From assembly GCA_945874815.1 (NCBI GenBank), contig CAMCIE010000045.1, positions 1 to 8,780 of the forward strand: a stretch of DNA of 8,780 nt. Reading direction: 5' to 3'. Shown piece after piece: positions 5,913 to 8,780 of this stretch. This DNA comes from an uncultured Bacteroidales bacterium (GTDB lineage: Bacteria > Bacteroidota > Bacteroidia > Bacteroidales > UBA932). A program made the position numbers and the translations under genes. The notes below the pieces were generated by a model. That model searched no databases. It saw only the letters and a list, made by a program, of their open reading frames with translations, and was not told where the DNA came from. How positions within the stretch are numbered: position 1 is the stretch's first letter; every line of letters begins with the position of its first letter.

Positions 5913-7104
5913 TGACCGGAAGCAGGGCGATCAGATAACCGATCAGTGCTACTCCGCCCACTGTCAACATAATGTCCGAAACGGACAAGATTATAGGATA
6001 TGCCTGGATGATGAAACTTCCAGGCATTTTTATAAATCCGAAGTACTGCTGTGCAAGCGAGAATCCGATTCCGACGATAAGGCCTCCGGCAAGTCCTGCA
6101 AGAGAAATGAACCAACCTTCCAGAACAAAAATCCGTCTTATGAGCATGTCGTCCGCTCCCAGGCTGCGAAGAGTCCGGATGTCGGATCTTTTGTCAATGA
6201 TGAGCATCGACAGACTGCCGAAAATATTGAAAGCAATGATTATTATGATGAATATCAATATCATATAAATCGCAGCCTTCTCATATTTCATCATTTTGTA
6301 AAGAGATTCGTTCTGCTCGAAACGGTCCTTGACCTTATAATCCGGACCGAGCATGGAGCTTATCTCTTTCTGTATCCTTTTCAATGCATCCTTCGGAGCA
6401 TCCTCCCTCAGGCGGATTTCCACGGCAGAGACTTCCTGGTCATATTCCAACAATTCCCTCATCTTTTCAATCGGAACAATCATCAGACTTGCGTCGATGT
6501 CGCTGCTGAGTGCGAAAGTGCATGACGGCCAGACCTTTACACTTTCTATGGATGATGCAGGATTGCTCAGGCTTATCTTTCTTGTGCGCGACGGGAAATA
6601 CATTTCCACGGGGGAAAGGAACCTCGGATTGATGTCCATTTCCCAGGCAAGCCCGGCTCCGACTGCACACAAGGGCACGTCCCCACGATGCAGTTTGAAT
6701 TCTCCGTCACGTACAAAATCCTTCAGGGGAGTTTCCTCTTCATATATCCAGTCCACTCCCTTGGCCAGGGCAAGGCCCTGCTTGCCGTCATAACTTATGA
6801 ACACCTGCTCCTGAAGGACACAGCACATATTCAGGACATCTTCCTGGTCATATATCCAGTCATATACCTCTCCTTGTGGAACAAATGCCTTTCCTTTAGC
6901 CGGCTCAATTACGAGATCGGCCTCGACATTGCCCATCATGGATTTGATGAGCGAGTCGAAGCCGTTGTAAATTGACATTATTATTATGAGTGCAGCCGTT
7001 CCTATGGCCATGCCTATGGCACTTATCGCTGAAATCAGATTGATGACATTGTGTGATTTTTTAGCGACAAGGTAGCGTTTGGCTATGAACAGCGGCAGGT
7101 TCAT
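5893..7104 (-). CDS. FtsX/LolC-E-family ABC transporter permease
   Basis: This is an inner-membrane permease of the MacB/FtsX/LolCE type, of which some members extract lipoproteins for the Lol pathway. It has 403 residues, close to the family norm. There are four predicted membrane segments: one near the N-terminus (about 20-46), then a large periplasmic domain (about 47-275), then three at about 277-302, 324-352 and 372-396. The cytoplasmic loop after the second segment has DKRSDIRTLRSLGAD (304-318), the conserved FtsX-family motif. The protein begins MNLPLFIAKRYL, typical of LolC/E-like permeases. No ATPase gene is adjacent in the window, so its partner must be encoded elsewhere. It is the third gene of the tyrS-rbfA operon, 14 bases after rbfA. 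Its 3' end overlaps nfnB by 20 bases. A specific Lol role is probable but not proven. Confidence 0.9.
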   Translation of the reverse strand: MNLPLFIAKRYLVAKKSHNVINLISAISAIGMAIGTAALIIIMSIYNGFDSLIKSMMGNVEADLVIEPAKGKAFVPQGEVYDWIYDQEDVLNMCCVLQEQVFISYDGKQGLALAKGVDWIYEEETPLKDFVRDGEFKLHRGDVPLCAVGAGLAWEMDINPRFLSPVEMYFPSRTRKISLSNPASSIESVKVWPSCTFALSSDIDASLMIVPIEKMRELLEYDQEVSAVEIRLREDAPKDALKRIQKEISSMLGPDYKVKDRFEQNESLYKMMKYEKAAIYMILIFIIIIIAFNIFGSLSMLIIDKRSDIRTLRSLGADDMLIRRIFVLEGWFISLAGLAGGLIVGIGFSLAQQYFGFIKMPGSFIIQAYPIILSVSDIMLTVGGVALIGYLIALLPVTTFLKK

Positions 7105-7118
7105 TTCGAAGGAAACAT

Positions 7119-7469
7119 CTATTTCTTCAGAAGTTCCTCAATGTGCTCCACATAGTCGAGCGAGCTGTCCAGATAGAAGGTAATTTCCGGAACGATTCTC
7201 AGTTGTTTGCCCACTCTCGAACCGAGCTCGCCGCGCAGTGCCCTGCTGTTTTCTTCGAGGATGGACATCACGGCCTGAGCTTTTTCAGAAGGGAAAACAC
7301 TTACGTAAATCTTTGATACTGAAAGGTCAGGGCTGATTTTCACTCCGCTCACCGACACCAGCGCGCCCTGAAAGGCGGCCATGCCTTTGCTGCGGATGAT
7401 CTCAGCCATGTCTTTCTGTATCTCCTTGGCAACTTTCAGCTGCCTGGTGCTTTCAGTTCCTTTTTCCAT
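7119..7469 (-). CDS. rbfA: 30S ribosome-binding factor RbfA
   Basis: RbfA binds the 30S subunit and helps mature the 5' end of 16S rRNA and adapt cells to cold. The protein has 116 residues, as usual for the family. It shows the N-terminal helix with STRQLKVAKEIQKDMAEII, the central strand pattern VSGVKISPDLSVSKIYVSVF, and the C-terminal signature LRIVPEITFYLDSSLDYVEHIEELLKK (split here as LRIVPEITFYLDSS and LDYVEHIEELLKK). It starts two bases after the tyrS stop and is followed after 14 bases by the permease, so the three genes are almost certainly co-transcribed. Confidence 0.95.
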   Translation of the reverse strand: MEKGTESTRQLKVAKEIQKDMAEIIRSKGMAAFQGALVSVSGVKISPDLSVSKIYVSVFPSEKAQAVMSILEENSRALRGELGSRVGKQLRIVPEITFYLDSSLDYVEHIEELLKK

Positions 7470-7471
7470 AT

Positions 7472-8761
7472 TCAGATAACCTTGATGAGGTAATAGTTCT
7501 TCTTGCCTCTCTGTGCGAGGATATATTTTCCGTTGATGAATGACTCGGAGTCAATCTGGGCGTTGATGTCGGTGACTTTTTCCTTGTCGATGCTCACTCC
7601 GCCTGCCTGAATCATCTTGCGGCACTCTCCTTTTGAAGGGAATACTGCTGTCTCGCTTGCGAGCAGGTCGATTACTCCGAGAGGGAATTTCGAAGCCTCA
7701 ACCTCGAAGGAAGGAACGCCGCCGAACACGTCGAGGAAAGTCTGCTCGTCAAGTGATTTGAGAGCCTCTCTTGTAGAGTTTCCGAAAAGCATTCCTGAAG
7801 CTGCAACTGCCTTTTCATATTCCTCTGCGCCATGAACCATTGTGGTTACTTCTTTTGCAAGGAGTTTCTGGAGTTCCCTGCGCTCAGGTGCCTCTGCATG
7901 CCTTGCAATGGCCTCTTCGATTTCCTCTTTGCCGAGCATTGTGAAAATCTTGATGTATTTTTCAGCATCAGCGTCGGAAACGTTGAGCCAGAACTGGTAG
8001 AACTGGTATGGCGATGTCCTCTGCGGGTCGAGCCAGATATTGCCTTTTTCGGTCTTTCCGAATTTGCCGCCGTCCGCCTTTGTGATAAGAGGGCAGGTGA
8101 GTGCGAATGCCTCCTTGCCGAGGATGCGGCGGATGAGCTCAGATCCTGTGGTGATGTTGCCCCACTGGTCGGCTCCACCCATCTGGAGGGTACAGCCCTT
8201 ATGTTCATAGAGATAGAGGAAGTCGTAGCCCTGAAGGAGCTGGTAGGTGAATTCGGTGAATGACATACCTTCGCGTGAATCCGAGCTCAGGCGCTTCTTC
8301 ACTGAATCCTTGGCCATCATATAGTTGACGGTGATATGCTTTCCGATATCCCTTGTGAAATCGAGGAATGAATATCCTTTCATCCAGTCATAGTTGTTCA
8401 CGAGTTCGGCCCTGTTCGGGGAGTCTGACTCGAAATCGAGGAATTTGGAGAGCTGTGCCTTGATGCAGGCCACGTTGTGGCTGAGGGTCTGTTCGTCGAG
8501 CAGGTTCCTCTCCTGTGACTTCATCGATGGGTCTCCGATCATTCCCGTTGCGCCTCCCACGAGTGCCAGCGGCTTATGGCCGCAGTTCTGGAAGTGCTTG
8601 AGTATCATTATGCTGACCATGTGGCCGATATGGAGGGAATCCGCGGTCGGGTCGATGCCGACATAAGCGGCTGTCGGGCCTTCGAGGAGCTTTTCCTCAG
8701 TGCCCGGCATGATGTCCTGGATCATGCCTCTCCATTTTAATTCTTCTACAAAATTTTTCAT
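7472..8761 (-). CDS. tyrS: tyrosyl-tRNA synthetase
   Basis: The enzyme activates tyrosine with ATP and charges tRNA-Tyr in the cytosol. It has 429 residues, full length for bacterial TyrRS. The class I signature HIGH is at 44-47. The tyrosine-site region includes [10 protein letters not shown] (33-42) and [10 protein letters not shown] (193-202), and the KMSKS equivalent is KFGKT at 233-237. A C-terminal S4 RNA-binding domain covers about 368-429 ([13 protein letters not shown], ending KNYYLIKVI). The start ATG (8759-8761) leaves only 19 bases of upstream sequence in the window, AT-rich and without a Shine-Dalgarno site, so the promoter cannot be judged. It is the first gene of the minus-strand operon within the window. 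Confidence 0.97.
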   Translation of the reverse strand: MKNFVEELKWRGMIQDIMPGTEEKLLEGPTAAYVGIDPTADSLHIGHMVSIMILKHFQNCGHKPLALVGGATGMIGDPSMKSQERNLLDEQTLSHNVACIKAQLSKFLDFESDSPNRAELVNNYDWMKGYSFLDFTRDIGKHITVNYMMAKDSVKKRLSSDSREGMSFTEFTYQLLQGYDFLYLYEHKGCTLQMGGADQWGNITTGSELIRRILGKEAFALTCPLITKADGGKFGKTEKGNIWLDPQRTSPYQFYQFWLNVSDADAEKYIKIFTMLGKEEIEEAIARHAEAPERRELQKLLAKEVTTMVHGAEEYEKAVAASGMLFGNSTREALKSLDEQTFLDVFGGVPSFEVEASKFPLGVIDLLASETAVFPSKGECRKMIQAGGVSIDKEKVTDINAQIDSESFINGKYILAQRGKKNYYLIKVI

Positions 8762-8780
8762 TATTACTATTTTTAATTCA

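Noticed and set aside
5845..6525. 226-codon plus-strand open frame across the permease gene
   Set aside because: It is antisense to the conserved membrane protein. Composition is irregular and there is no recognisable domain.

Overview
The window looks like a chromosomal segment of a member of the Bacteroidales (Bacteroidota). The reasons are the family-typical TonB-dependent receptor with its HMA-domain partner, a perfect TTTG-N19-TAnnTTTG promoter, A-rich leaders that mostly lack Shine-Dalgarno sites, the interspersed 'gagcgaagtcga' repeats common in this phylum, and the gene order tyrS-rbfA-FtsX-like permease. A species cannot be named from sequence alone.

Left edge (1-194, minus): the 5' half of a tmRNA gene (ssrA) with a readable proteolysis tag, ANDNYALAA-stop. 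Its 3' half lies outside the window.

Positions 260-3656 (plus) hold three genes that look like a metal-handling module. First is a small His/Cys-rich protein. Next is a 710-residue TonB-dependent outer-membrane receptor with a CX3CC motif in its plug. Last is an exported HMA-domain protein (CxxC) whose C-terminus is a six-fold Cys-Lys-Asp pentapeptide repeat plus a His-rich end. The receptor gene is bracketed by inverted arrays of one short palindromic repeat family (771-855 and 3048-3143). The stem bases differ between the two arrays in a compensated way.

Positions 3667-5912 (plus): nfnA and nfnB, which overlap at TAATG and encode a cytosolic NADH-dependent reduced ferredoxin:NADP+ oxidoreductase-type flavo-iron-sulfur complex. 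Only 10 bases separate the HMA gene from nfnA, so a single transcript from the promoter at 3145-3175 could carry all three genes.

Positions 5893-8761 (minus): a tightly packed convergent operon of tyrS (tyrosyl-tRNA synthetase), rbfA (30S maturation factor) and a LolC/E-like (FtsX-family) permease. The permease gene overlaps nfnB tail to tail by 20 bases.

The least ordinary parts are the metal-binding module with its pentapeptide tail and the flanking covarying repeats. Metal specificity and operon structure are inferences from motifs and spacing.
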